From Plicaturopsis crispa FD-325 SS-3 (Eukaryota > Basidiomycota > Agaricomycetes > Amylocorticiales > Amylocorticiaceae): a DNA stretch of 64,000 bases. The position numbers and the translations under genes were made by a program. Every line of letters begins with the position of its first letter. Position 1 is the first letter of the stretch. The stretch lies in NCBI GenBank assembly GCA_000827205.1, contig KN832559.1:1524148-1588147 (forward strand), given 5' to 3'. Of the stretch, positions 32,001 to 42,886 are shown in pieces. Below the pieces are notes generated by a model that was given only the letters and a program-made list of their open reading frames with translations, made no database searches and was not told where the DNA came from.

Positions 32001-32705
32001 CACTGAAGTGTTGCCTGTACGCTATAGATTATCTATCGACTACCGTCACTTCGACCAGGCATGCACTTCCACTCTACCACGCTCTTCGTGTACCGCTGAC
32101 TTGCCACAATCCACAGAATAATATCACACCACGGTTTGAATTCGGGTATGGGCTGTCGTATACCCAGTGGAACTACAGCGATCTGCGTGTCACGACTATC
32201 GGAGAGGCCGAAACCGACCTTGAAAAGAACTGGGCTGCTGGACAAGCAACTCCTATCGAGGAGGGCTCGTCCACTGCCTTCTGGTGCGTCTCTAAGCGGA
32301 CCTTACTTACAAACATACCATCTAACCATAGAGGAGCACAGGCTGCATCGTCCGCACGTGCAAGTAACGTTTGACATCGAGAACACGGGCTCACTTTTCG
32401 GCGGAGAAGTGCGTTTAATCTTGATAATAATGTATGCCCTGACTCATCAAACCGTGCCCTAGATTCCACAAGTCTACGTTAATCACCCTCCGTCGTCTGG
32501 CGAGCCCCCCTCTGTCCTGAAGGGCTTTACGAACATCGAGATGCTCCCGGGAGAGAAGAAGTCGGTGTCGATACATTTGTCCCGGTATGATCTCTCGATA
32601 TGGGACGCCGAGCTGCAGGGGTGGCGAAAGCCGAATGGGGTGATAGGGCTTACAGTGGGTGCGAGCAGTAGGGATGGGAGACTGCGCGGCAGTATCCCTT
32701 CATGA
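29034..32705 (+). CDS. Secreted GH3 beta-glucosidase
   Basis: Hydrolyses beta-linked glucose from cellobiose and related sugars outside the cell. Start ATG 29034 gives a signal peptide ([20 protein letters not shown]). A Ser/Thr-rich stretch of about 100 residues follows before the catalytic part. The GH3 domain shows [36 protein letters not shown] and [15 protein letters not shown]. Next come CAKHFINNEQEHSR, read across an intron, and the nucleophile motif [10 protein letters not shown], with Asp in [13 protein letters not shown] follows. The second domain has [13 protein letters not shown] and [13 protein letters not shown], then [22 protein letters not shown] and [13 protein letters not shown] fibronectin-III-like end follows ([20 protein letters not shown]). 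Stop TGA 32703-32705. All exons join in frame, so the gene looks functional. Confidence 0.93.
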
Positions 32706-33216
32706 TCCAGACGATTGCTTGACGATTTTTTTGCGTGCGAGTTTAGACTTTTTAACGACTAGGTACTGAACAGTGGACTTCGACGGACCCAGCAATTTGC
32801 TTCAACTCATCAGATTCAAGCTTGTGCATGTTATACATACATTTGTATCATCTTGGACTCGTTCGAACTCAAATTCTCATAACACACGTTGCTCACAGCC
32901 GGCTTCCTACTAGACAATATTCTTGCTTGATATCATCAACTGACGACGTTTACACGTTTATAGATTACTGTACCATTACGACCTTAACTTCAGGGAGAGC
33001 TCCTTGAACTCGTACCACCACCTGGTCGAGTTTTTCCCACGCTTTTTCGCTGGGCAAGGACGGTGGTGCCGCTTCCGCACAGCGAGCTCGCAGAGCTCAC
33101 GTCCTCAGCATCCATGGCACCACCGAAGTCGACAGCTCCCATCGCCCCGCCGCCGCTTTCGACATCGTCGTAGCACCAACGAGTCCATGACTCACCCCGT
33201 AGACCAAACCCGCCAA
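32706..33216. other. 3' region of the GH3 gene and unassigned sequence
   Basis: No product recognised. Sequence quality and structure beyond 33217 are affected by the assembly gap. Confidence 0.4.
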
Positions 33217-33690
33217 TCGAGGTACATCCGAGCAAGGGCGGAGCCATCCATCTCATTCCCTACTCTGCATCCCTCACCCATGCCGTCCAAAGCCTTCATT
33301 GACTCCAACGACAACTTTGCGGCTTTGTACGCGACCGGTCAGCAGCGTCGTCCGGTCGCCGTGCGCGCATCCGCCTTCACCAATCGACGTTAGGCACTCG
33401 TGTGCCCTGGCCCCCCTTACGTAATTCCTTGACACTACGGCCTCGCTCACGACCCAATCGGATTCCATTCGCTTTTCCATTCACTCACTCCATCCATCTA
33501 CGACATACATCATTCGACGACCGGTTTTCTATCTCTGGTCCACCCCAGTAAAGGTGCTAACGCGATCGGGCTCTCGAGCTCATCGGCCAGGTTTGCAAGG
33601 GCTGTGAATTGGGTGAGAAGGGTGTCCTGGTGGGTGAAGAGTTGGGTGTGGGAAAGGTGTTGCGATGATGGAAGGGCGTTTGCAGGACTG
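33217..33690 (+). repeat. Left copy of a 475-bp duplication next to the gap
   Basis: This 474-base stretch, starting TCGAGGTACATCCGAGC, is the same as 34632-35107 apart from two missing bases close to the gap (in GTGTTGCG and AGGGCGTT, against GTGTTTGCG and AGGGCCGTT). The copy runs exactly up to the first N. Confidence 0.95.
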
Positions 33691-34631
33691 NNNNNNNNNN
33701 NNNNNNNNNNNNNNNNNNNNNNNNNNNNNNNNNNNNNNNNNNNNNNNNNNNNNNNNNNNNNNNNNNNNNNNNNNNNNNNNNNNNNNNNNNNNNNNNNNNN
33801 NNNNNNNNNNNNNNNNNNNNNNNNNNNNNNNNNNNNNNNNNNNNNNNNNNNNNNNNNNNNNNNNNNNNNNNNNNNNNNNNNNNNNNNNNNNNNNNNNNNN
33901 NNNNNNNNNNNNNNNNNNNNNNNNNNNNNNNNNNNNNNNNNNNNNNNNNNNNNNNNNNNNNNNNNNNNNNNNNNNNNNNNNNNNNNNNNNNNNNNNNNNN
34001 NNNNNNNNNNNNNNNNNNNNNNNNNNNNNNNNNNNNNNNNNNNNNNNNNNNNNNNNNNNNNNNNNNNNNNNNNNNNNNNNNNNNNNNNNNNNNNNNNNNN
34101 NNNNNNNNNNNNNNNNNNNNNNNNNNNNNNNNNNNNNNNNNNNNNNNNNNNNNNNNNNNNNNNNNNNNNNNNNNNNNNNNNNNNNNNNNNNNNNNNNNNN
34201 NNNNNNNNNNNNNNNNNNNNNNNNNNNNNNNNNNNNNNNNNNNNNNNNNNNNNNNNNNNNNNNNNNNNNNNNNNNNNNNNNNNNNNNNNNNNNNNNNNNN
34301 NNNNNNNNNNNNNNNNNNNNNNNNNNNNNNNNNNNNNNNNNNNNNNNNNNNNNNNNNNNNNNNNNNNNNNNNNNNNNNNNNNNNNNNNNNNNNNNNNNNN
34401 NNNNNNNNNNNNNNNNNNNNNNNNNNNNNNNNNNNNNNNNNNNNNNNNNNNNNNNNNNNNNNNNNNNNNNNNNNNNNNNNNNNNNNNNNNNNNNNNNNNN
34501 NNNNNNNNNNNNNNNNNNNNNNNNNNNNNNNNNNNNNNNNNNNNNNNNNNNNNNNNNNNNNNNNNNNNNNNNNNNNNNNNNNNNNNNNNNNNNNNNNNNN
34601 NNNNNNNNNNNNNNNNNNNNNNNNNNNNNNN
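33691..34631. other. Assembly gap (941 N)
   Basis: Unknown bases. Apparent long open frames that cross this stretch are meaningless, since N codons are not read as stops. Confidence 1.
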
Positions 34632-35107
34632 TCGAGGTACATCCGAGCAAGGGCGGAGCCATCCATCTCATTCCCTACTCTGCATCCCTCACCCATGCCG
34701 TCCAAAGCCTTCATTGACTCCAACGACAACTTTGCGGCTTTGTACGCGACCGGTCAGCAGCGTCGTCCGGTCGCCGTGCGCGCATCCGCCTTCACCAATC
34801 GACGTTAGGCACTCGTGTGCCCTGGCCCCCCTTACGTAATTCCTTGACACTACGGCCTCGCTCACGACCCAATCGGATTCCATTCGCTTTTCCATTCACT
34901 CACTCCATCCATCTACGACATACATCATTCGACGACCGGTTTTCTATCTCTGGTCCACCCCAGTAAAGGTGCTAACGCGATCGGGCTCTCGAGCTCATCG
35001 GCCAGGTTTGCAAGGGCTGTGAATTGGGTGAGAAGGGTGTCCTGGTGGGTGAAGAGTTGGGTGTGGGAAAGGTGTTTGCGATGATGGAAGGGCCGTTTGC
35101 AGGACTG
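34632..35107 (+). repeat. Right copy of the 475-bp duplication
   Basis: Begins at the first base after the gap and matches 33217-33690. It continues without a break into unique sequence (CATCAGGAAAAAGG from 35107). No protein family is recognised in either copy. Confidence 0.95.
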
Positions 35108-36000
35108 CATCAGGAAAAAGGTCAACGGGCTGTAGCCGCGGTGCCAACTACGTCGCTAACAGGAGGCCCCGTAGCGATCCGTAGACGCCCGCCGGCAGTC
35201 TGTTGAGTCTCGTAGAGTACATACATACATAAAGGAGCACAGAGCAATCTATATGCATTGGTGAGGGTATGATGTCTACAGTGATATATATACGCACGGA
35301 TGAAATTACTACCTGGTTCGAGCATTATACGAAAACTACCAGACATACAGGAGAGTCGTTGATCATGATGGAGGGATATCTAAAAGAGAGAGCAAGGGCC
35401 CAGGGTAGCCTCGATACCTTGACCGATATATGTCGTCAGACGCTACGGGAACTCGCGTAGAATGGGATGGGATCGAGGAGGAAAGCAACGAAAGGGAAGG
35501 AGTGACGAGACTGAGCGAATGGCGCTGGCGCGCGAGCTTGCGCAGTTTGAGGCGCGCGCGGGGCCGATCGCGTTCCCCGCCGGCGGGAGCGTACTACGCG
35601 GAGAATCTGCAGAGGGAGGCCACCATCCCGCTCGCGGACAACGCGGGCCCGATACGACACCGGCGATGTGGGGCGAAGCTGGATGTAGATCGCGGACCGT
35701 GTACGCGCTTCGAATTCTACGCCTTGTGGAAGGCCGTGGATTGACGATTTTGTGCAGTCGCGAGCGCGGAGGCGGTGATGAGTTCGAGATGATGTTGTGG
35801 ACGTCAGCGTGCCGTTCAGCGCTCGTCCACAGAGCATGTTAGTGCAAGGCTGTGCTGCGCAAAGTTAGGAGGCTTCAGCGATAAGCAAAGTTGACAAACA
35901 CAGTTCACACACCGTGTATTGGAAAACTGTGTTCCAGTAGAACTAAACTGTGACCGACTCCTCGGTGTATATGGTGGCTCATTCAGGACGAGACAGGATG
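35108..36000. other. Unassigned sequence, possible flank of the transposon
   Basis: Several overlapping frames of about 60-130 codons (for example 35462-35842) resemble nothing I know. The last 150 bases hold the hairpin at 35897-35933 and the 3' end of the Plavaka gene. Confidence 0.4.
35897..35933. repeat. Inverted repeat downstream of the Plavaka gene
   Basis: AACACAGTT at 35897-35905 and AACTGTGTT at 35925-35933 form a 9-bp perfect stem with a 19-base loop, 68 bp past the transposase stop. It may lie near the element end or act in 3' processing; the matching terminus at the other end was not found. Confidence 0.55.
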
Positions 36001-39000
36001 TCATTGTTGAGATATAAGCTGAGAGGCAGAACGAGGGTGCCGCTGCTGTAAGTCGTCGAATAGATAGAAGTCATAGTGGGGGTTGAGGTAGAAATCAGTC
36101 GCCTTGTCCATGACATTGTCGGTGGCCCACGACGGGTCCATGGGCACGGCATATTTTGGGAGAAGGTGACAGCTGCGAAGGATTTGGTGGACACTGATAA
36201 TGGCCGCGTTTGGCCGAAGGTTCTGTGTTGAACGACGAAGTGTGTACATGCCGAGCCTGTGATCGAAGGACGTGACTGGGCGGAACCAGTGAATGTACGC
36301 TAGAGGGTGCGGGGTCGATCCGAGATGGGCAGGTAGATTAAAGATGACTCGCAGCTCGGCCACACGAAGTCCTGTGCATATTTGTTAGCCAAAAGTCATG
36401 ATTGCAGGAACCACGACGCACCATTGAGGCCGCCCTCGCGCCGGTACTTTCCCTCGTCCTCAATAACTAAGATGGTGTCGAAATGCGCCGGTTTGGGCGG
36501 TAGGCGCGGCACCTTCGACGGTTTCGACGGGTTCGCGCGAACTCGACCAAGGCGTTTGAGATCCGAAACATGCGAACGTGGGGGCGAGAGGACTAGAATC
36601 GATGTGAAAACGTCGAAACGATCCAGTCGGCTGGGCAGGAAAAATTGGCCGGTGGATTTGTGAGCTCGGAGAGCCAGCAGGAAAGAGTTGAGGGTGGGGA
36701 TAAAGTCAGTTGCACCGTGAAGGCTCTCAAGGCGGTCCACGGGAGTTTGCGGGAACGGGCACCTTTTTGCAATTTTCTGTGCGCGTCGCACGTCTGACCG
36801 AGCCAGCGCTACGTTCGGGCTCAACGTCTCCTCCTGAACCCTCTCGGCGCCGTCATCATCCTCGTCTTCCGAGTCCCCGTCGTCCCCGTCGTCATCATCG
36901 TCTAGTAGCGAGACCGATTTTGAGGCTTCACGCGCGATCCATTCAAGGTACGCACTGTGGCGATCTACAGCTTCCTGTCGTCTGAGCCACGTCGTCATAT
37001 GTGCAATGTAGTCACGTCGATTCCCCGCGCGGTAGCCGTCTTTCGCGTAATCGATATGCAGACGCTCGGTGCTCTCTGTGTTCAGTCCGTCAAGACAGCC
37101 TAGTCGGCGAATAGACTCCAAATAATGGATCAGTGAGTGGAGTTTCGGAATTTCGAACTGGTCGCGTATACCGAGTTCGATGAAAATATCCTTGTTGGCG
37201 TGGAATTCGTCGAGTGCATCTTGCATGCGCGCGAGAGAGTCGTCCGTATGTTGCTGGTACTGGGCATAATATATAAAGTCGAGTAGCGCGCGTGCCGCTG
37301 TGAAGACGCGGGGGTCGACAGCGCCAGCGAGAACACCAAGGAAGACCTTTTCCATTTCCTTATGCTCCCGCCCTGTCCATTGCGAAATCACTGATATGCC
37401 TCTCTTGAAGTGCCGAAGGCCAGGGGCATCTGGCATTGCACGGAAACGATCGTCAATCGTGTCCGCGCCAGCGTTCTGTAAGCACCATTCTATCAAATGG
37501 TCTTTGAAGATGCCTTGATGTAGTTGATGCAATATATCAGGTGTAATGCAGCGGAAGATGTCGACATGGGGAAGCATGGCCCAGAACGGGGAGAATACGG
37601 GACGAAGGCCTTCGTCCTTGAATGCTGGGGGTGATTTGCCGTTTTTCTGATTTTCCAATGTTTCGAGTGTTGAGTGGTGATTTCGCAGAGGATTGCTCGT
37701 GTTGGCGCCAAGATCTGAAGGGTCGACAACACAACGCGGACATCGGTTCTCTTTACAGCAGGTAACGAGACACTGTTCAGGATGATCGGCGATGTAGACG
37801 GCGAGTATAGCGAACACAAGCCGGATGATCCCGTCCGCACAGAGCATCTCGACGCCGTCTGTCCCTGCTTCGACCAGCGGCTCAAGTAGAAGCCGCATGC
37901 AGTGATGATAAAGGCGCTGGACGGCATTCCCTCGAGTTGCAGTGCCTGGTGTCCAGCACTCTAGCTTCGCAACAGGTATGTATCCAATTAGGACTGTTGC
38001 GCGAGACGAAGGCTGACGGCGGATATCTTTCGAGATGTTGCCGATTGTGAGATACACCGGCCATGCTTTCTGGTCACCACGAAACTGGGACAGGTGGGTC
38101 TTGTCTGATGCAAGGATTATCGGTGCAAGCACAGACCCTTCCGGCAGGCGGCCCTGTTTGCATGTGTAAGTCAGTGTTTTGAGGGACTCTCAAAACGCAT
38201 GCTGACCTGCATCTCCCACCAATAGTCACCCGTCCACATTTCGTCATAAGCGCGCATGTTGCCTTCCGCATCGGTGAACACGCGCTCTGGCGCGTATGCC
38301 ATATGATCGCGAAAGGCGGGGTTTCCCATCAAGTCGCGTATCACGTCGACCGGATTTCGGCGCCACAACTCGACGTCCTCCGTGCGCAACTTCTCGTTCT
38401 CCCCCACTCTGTTGCCTGTGACCGTAATGGGTACGCACTCCCACTTCGGGCCCCTCGGAAGTTGGTCAATCTTCTTCATGAACGTATACTTGCTTTTGAA
38501 GCCCGGCTGAGTACGGTTCTGTGTCTAGTACCAGTGAAATCATTTATATATGGCTGCTTTAGATCACGATGCAACCCACTCACAATCGGTAATTTCAGAA
38601 ATCGCTCTGTTGCGCCCTGTCCCACGTTCTTTATGAGCCATTCCGCAAGACCCCACTCCTCCTCATCCGCAAACGGTGCACAGGGCGGGGATCCCGATGC
38701 CTCTTGGGCCTCTCGTAGCTCCTCAAACATTGTCTTCCCGGCACCTAGTGCATCTGCGACCTGCCCAGGGAAGGGCAATGCATAACGCGGAGGGCGTCCT
38801 GGCGCTTCCTCATCCTCGACATCCTCGACTGTGGTGCGCCTCGACTGTGACTGCCCCCCGGTATCCATGGCAGGCGGCGCAGGATCATGCAAATACGGTG
38901 AGTCTATGTCCATCGGCTCTGGGTAAGACCGCGAGGGCTCATCGTGTCCAGTTGTTGCTCCAGCACCCTCTGAGTCAGATCGTTGATCATTGAGGCGTCT

Positions 39001-39102
39001 TTCCCACTCAAGTCGACATGACCTCGTGTTAGAAATATGCTGCTTGACGCGCTTGCTTGTCGGGAATGGTGCATCGCAGATTTCGCAGCGGTGACTGGGC
39101 AT
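36001..39102 (-). CDS. Plavaka-type transposase (KDZ-class DNA transposon), apparently intact
   Basis: DNA transposase of the Plavaka family, common in mushroom-forming fungi. Start ATG 39102 gives a C2HC zinc finger (CEICDAPF, later HISNTRSC) for DNA binding, then an acidic, Ser-rich linker. Exon 2 includes KKIDQLPRGPKWECVPITVT and MAYAPERVFTDAEG, then WTGDYWWEMQ. Exon 3 holds the catalytic RNase H-like core: LASDKTHLSQFRGDQKAWPV, then TIGNISKDIRR, a CCKENRCPRC zinc knuckle, and TPDILHQLHQGIFKDHLIEW. The IPKLHSLIHYLESIRRLGC and NTESTERLHIDYAKDGYRA blocks follow. A last short exon adds LRVAELRVIFNLPAHLG and RSCHLLPKYA. Introns sit near 38520-38592, 38161-38207 and 36373-36423. All joins keep frame. 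Stop at 36001-36003. The element ends were not located. Confidence 0.9.
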
Positions 39103-39487
39103 GACGAGGGTACAGAGGTAAGTGGGATTAATCACGGTTTCCGCCGTTCGTCCTATACATTGTATGACTGATAGATGCCCCCGGTCGTCTCCAGGGTGCT
39201 ATCGTAATAATGCATACAAACTGCGCCCAAGACCTCGCCGCTCGGCAGCTTTCGGGCTTCACATCACCACCCCAGTACCGTCGCCATGCACGCTACAGTG
39301 CGGCTGTTGCACTGGGGCAGCCCCAAATTACTTTATAACTTCAGCACCCTCTTCACCTCCACCCCCATCACTGCTATTTCGTCTCTCTCTCCCTTTCTTC
39401 CGTGCGCTTCCACTGCATCTTATCACTCTCACTACATTTTGCTTTACTTCCGCTAACTTAAAAACACTTAATACCGACTTTGCTACT
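39103..39487. promoter_or_regulatory. Bidirectional promoter region of the Plavaka / DUF6532 pair
   Basis: 385 bp separate the two divergent ATGs. A TTTATAAC site at 39332-39339 lies about 150 bp before the DUF6532 start. It is followed by a long C/T-rich tract (about 39345-39440), a usual feature just before fungal transcription starts. Confidence 0.55.
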
Positions 39488-41862
39488 ATGTCTGCCCCTC
39501 AACCGTCTGCCCCTCAACCTGTCCGCTCAAGCCGCCGTGAGCGCCGCCCAACCGAGAAGGCGCAGTACCGTAAGTGTCGACTCTATTCTCTATCAAACAC
39601 TTGCTCACCATCAGTGATAGAGGAGGAGCCCGAAGCTGGTGCTGCAGAGCGCGGCAACCGTGGACGTGCTAGGAAGACGCTCGCGCCTGCCGAAGATACA
39701 AGTGAGAAGCATATTAATTTCTCTTTTGACGGTATATCTGACACCACGCTGTAGTCTCTCATAAGGCGACAGATGATGATCCCTCAGTAAACGATTTTTC
39801 TCCGTTTTTATCTTAGTAGTCGTTGCTAACCTCTCGTTGAAGTTCACCACGCACCTTCCACAAGAGGGCGTTGCGAAAGGGCCCAGCCCGAACCTCCAAC
39901 TCCGCACGTCCGCTGTGCCTCCCTCCTTGTCACGGAAGGCAAAGAGCTCGGCCAGCCTTGGAACTGGCTCGCCGGATGCCAGCGGTCCGCGTGCAACGGA
40001 TAAAAACAACGGCAGGCCCATGCAAACCCCTGTTCAAATTCGCCCTGTTCCTGGTAAGACTGGGGGGACCACCATGAGCACTGGCAAATTGTCAGCGGGG
40101 GCAAGTCGTCCGGCCTCTGCAGGTGGGCGGCACGCTCATGCGTCGAAGGTAAGAGCACAACGCTTTTCACAATGGTACTATCTTCTCACTTCTCTTTGTA
40201 TGCAGCCGGCATCAAATTCTCGGAGGCTGTCTCCTGCGCGCGCCGCTCAACTCGCTCAACTCCGCAACCCTTTCGCCGGTCCTTCGGTCACTCCACGAGG
40301 GCGAGGGCTAGTCCGCCAAGATACACCGCACCCCAGGCAAGCCATTCTTTCCACCGTGTCTATGCAGGGCAGGACTCCCGTCGCTTCGGATGCACCACCA
40401 CCAGCACCGCTCAACCGTCAAGAACAAGATCGCATGAGCCGTCCGGCTGTCCGTGCCATATCAACCAATGACCAGCCTCACCGTAAGTTCAGTCACCCAC
40501 AGCTGTTACATCTGCGCACTCAACTGCCTTCTAGTTTTTGAGGATGCGGAGATGCTGGACTTCGATGACGCAGGATCAGCAACTGGCGACATCGAATACG
40601 AAGATGAGGTACCGGCTGACTTGAGTGGGGATGATGATCTAGAGCGAGCCGACCCACTGGACGACCTGGATGTCGACGATACGACGGCCGGTGCTCCCAG
40701 CCACGCCGTTACCACCACGAAGCGCAAGCGCTCGGCGTCGCCTCTCCCCCATGTTTCGAACCTCCCGCGCAAAGCAAGGAAGACCCAAGTTTCTCAAGGC
40801 AAACCGAAGGCTGGGGACTACGAGCCTGCCGTCCAAGAAGTCCTTAATACCGCTATCGGATATTATTGCACGCGGCTGAGCACCGAGACGCCATACCCCG
40901 ACCGAATGGTGGAGACTACTTGGGCGAAGGCAACATGGGCGATGGCGTGCGAGATGCGCGAGATGCGCCTGGTTTACGATGCTGATATCATCAAATTGGT
41001 GAGTCCGCTTTTCACTGAACATATGTACATGTCAATTGAGATATTTGCGATCCAGATTACTGCACGTGGGACGCATATGCGAGGCGCCCTGAAGACGATC
41101 GCCAGGGCCCTTGTTGAAACGACCTATGGCTTCGAGACCAGCGACAAACCACGGACAATCGAGCGCAATCGCAAGCTAGTGCTCAGTCTAAAGGATGGCT
41201 CTGCCTTTGTGTATCGGGTATGGTTCCTCCTCGTGTACCGATTACTTGCCTAACACGTCGCCTGCAGAAACGTGGCGAGACCACTCAGGATCATATCGGC
41301 CTGTACGAGAACAAGATCATCCAGAAGGTTGTGAACCAAATGTGGTTCAAGAGCAAACATGACGACGGTGTCACATTTGTGGAGTATTACCACCCATTCC
41401 CCGCTGTCGCACTGGCCCTTGTACTCACAGCCGTGCGTACTTATCATGATGTGTATCGTCACTGCATTTCTAACCGACAGCCTCGTAGATTGAGTGCGCC
41501 ATAGATGAATGGGCTTCGGGGAGCCTGGTCAAGATCAAGTTCGAGATTGATGTCTACCGTGACGTCTACAACCGGCATCTTGATGCCATCTACGACTTTG
41601 AGGAGGCCTCGCGCAGTCAAGGCATCATGGTCCATTTGCTAACCAGGCTGCACGATAACGGACGGTGCGCAAACCACCTTCTCCAGTGACGCATGCCTTA
41701 CTGACCTGGGCTCAACTTTCTAGTATTCATTCCAAGGCAGACCCGTTAGAGCAGCCCGTTCAACGTGCTGTGTCGCCCAGTGCCTTCCGGCGCGCTATCC
41801 GCGAATATCAAGACCGAAACGGGCGTCTGAGTGACTCGGAGGAGGAGGATGGCGAGAACTGA
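39488..41862 (+). CDS. DUF6532-domain protein, divergent partner of the Plavaka transposase
   Basis: Start ATG 39488 (MSAPQPSAPQPVRSSRRERR), stop TGA 41860-41862, with about seven short introns. The N-terminal half is basic, Pro/Ser-rich and disordered (KRKRSASPLPHVS, LPRKARKTQ), probably nuclear and able to touch DNA. The C-terminal half is a helical DUF6532 domain: DYEPAVQEVLNTAIGYYCTR, TTWAKATWAMACEMREMRLV and HMRGALKTIARALVETTYGF come first. QKVVNQMWFKSKHDDGV, YYHPFPAVALALVLTAIECA and MVHLLTRLHDNGR follow. The end is acidic (LSDSEEEDGEN). DUF6532 is a basidiomycete family of unknown function, often in many copies. Its position back to back with an intact transposase suggests that it belongs to the element or depends on it; this is inference. 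Confidence 0.82.
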
Positions 41863-42631
41863 GGGTTGCGAACACGGCCTGCTATGATTCTCATGCCCCC
41901 CATACTCCGTATCTATTGCATTCTTAGACGTCTCGACATCCACTGCTATTGTATACTCAGGCTGGGCTCTAACTAATACTATTTCGCTGTTGCGCATTCT
42001 GCTACGCTCGACAAAGACCACGATTGTGAGCCTACCCGCCGAGACTATAAGCTGATACACGATTCGACTGCTTGAACATACAGTACGTGAGACTACGTAG
42101 GACTACCAGTCTACGGTGCAACAGCTCTACAGCCATGTATATAGTCGTATGTAAATCTTTCAGGTGTCTACATAATTCTAAGTAGAAGGGGGGTAGGTAC
42201 GGGGCTCTAGGCACTACATATGCCATGTCGCGCTCTGTACCAACCAGGTTTTTTCCTGATGTGGGGTGGAGTGTTTTTCGTGAGTCCCGGGGAAGGACAG
42301 TTTCCGAATCGTTTGCCGTTCCATGAGCTTTGCTCACCCGCCGCCTGCTTCGTCTTTCTGACGTTGCCTTACTCATGCCCGATTATGCTATCTATAACCC
42401 GTTACTGTGCAATTCCGACTACCCCCTACTACCCTCCCCCCGTTGACCTCTCGTCGCTTACACCGTTCGAGAACCCCGCCGTTTACCTACTTTACGCATG
42501 TACTGTAGGCCCGCTCTTGGCACTTGTTTGCCTGCTGCGGTATATAAATGCAGAGTTCATCATCGACCTTAACTTCAGGCCTATTTCTTGTGACACAGGT
42601 CACGGTTAGCTTCATGGCTTCAAGACGGTGA
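41863..42631. other. Region downstream of the DUF6532 gene, with an orphan TATA-like site
   Basis: No protein recognised. GGTATATAAATG at 42539-42550 looks like a strong TATA box, but no gene follows within a usual distance. The transposon's right end may lie in this stretch. Confidence 0.4.
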
Positions 42632-42812
42632 GGGACCTGTGACGAAGCTATGAAATAGCTTCATTTTTGACCAAATATAGTAATATATGGCGCAATTTTG
42701 GAAAATTTTGCAACCAAAACGTCACAAATTCACTTCACTGACCGAAATTTTGCGTGACTGTCACGCAAAATAGCTTCAATTCAACGGCGCGGGGACGTGT
42801 GACGAAGTTATG
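42632..42812. repeat. Direct repeats and a 25-bp palindrome upstream of the F-box gene
   Basis: GGGACCTGTGACGAAGCTATG at 42632-42652 recurs as GGGACGTGTGACGAAGTTATG at 42792-42812, with two differences in 21. Between them lies a perfect 25-bp palindrome with a single central base (42747-42771, core GCGTGACTGTCACGC). There is also a GAAGCTAT/ATAGCTTC hairpin at about 42644-42662. The AT-rich middle is unlike its neighbours. It could be a small mobile element or a regulatory site. Confidence 0.7.
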
Positions 42813-42886
42813 GTCGTAATCATGATGGTAAGTACAGTATCGATTGGTACTGGTACCACATAGCACTATAGCACTTAACGTCGACA

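Noticed and set aside
33557-34839. Long open frames of 350-410 codons on both strands
   Set aside because: They exist only because the 941 N bases are not read as stops; the real sequence on each side shows no family.
33217-35107. Possible pair of long terminal repeats around an unsequenced element
   Set aside because: Both copies abut the gap exactly, differ only by end-of-contig base losses, and show no TG/CA ends or flanking target duplication. An unmerged contig overlap explains it better.
32979-42579. Shared 16-mer CGACCTTAACTTCAGG at 32979-32994 and 42564-42579 as transposon target duplication
   Set aside because: Flanks show no inverted ends, and one such 16-mer pair is about what chance allows in 64 kb.
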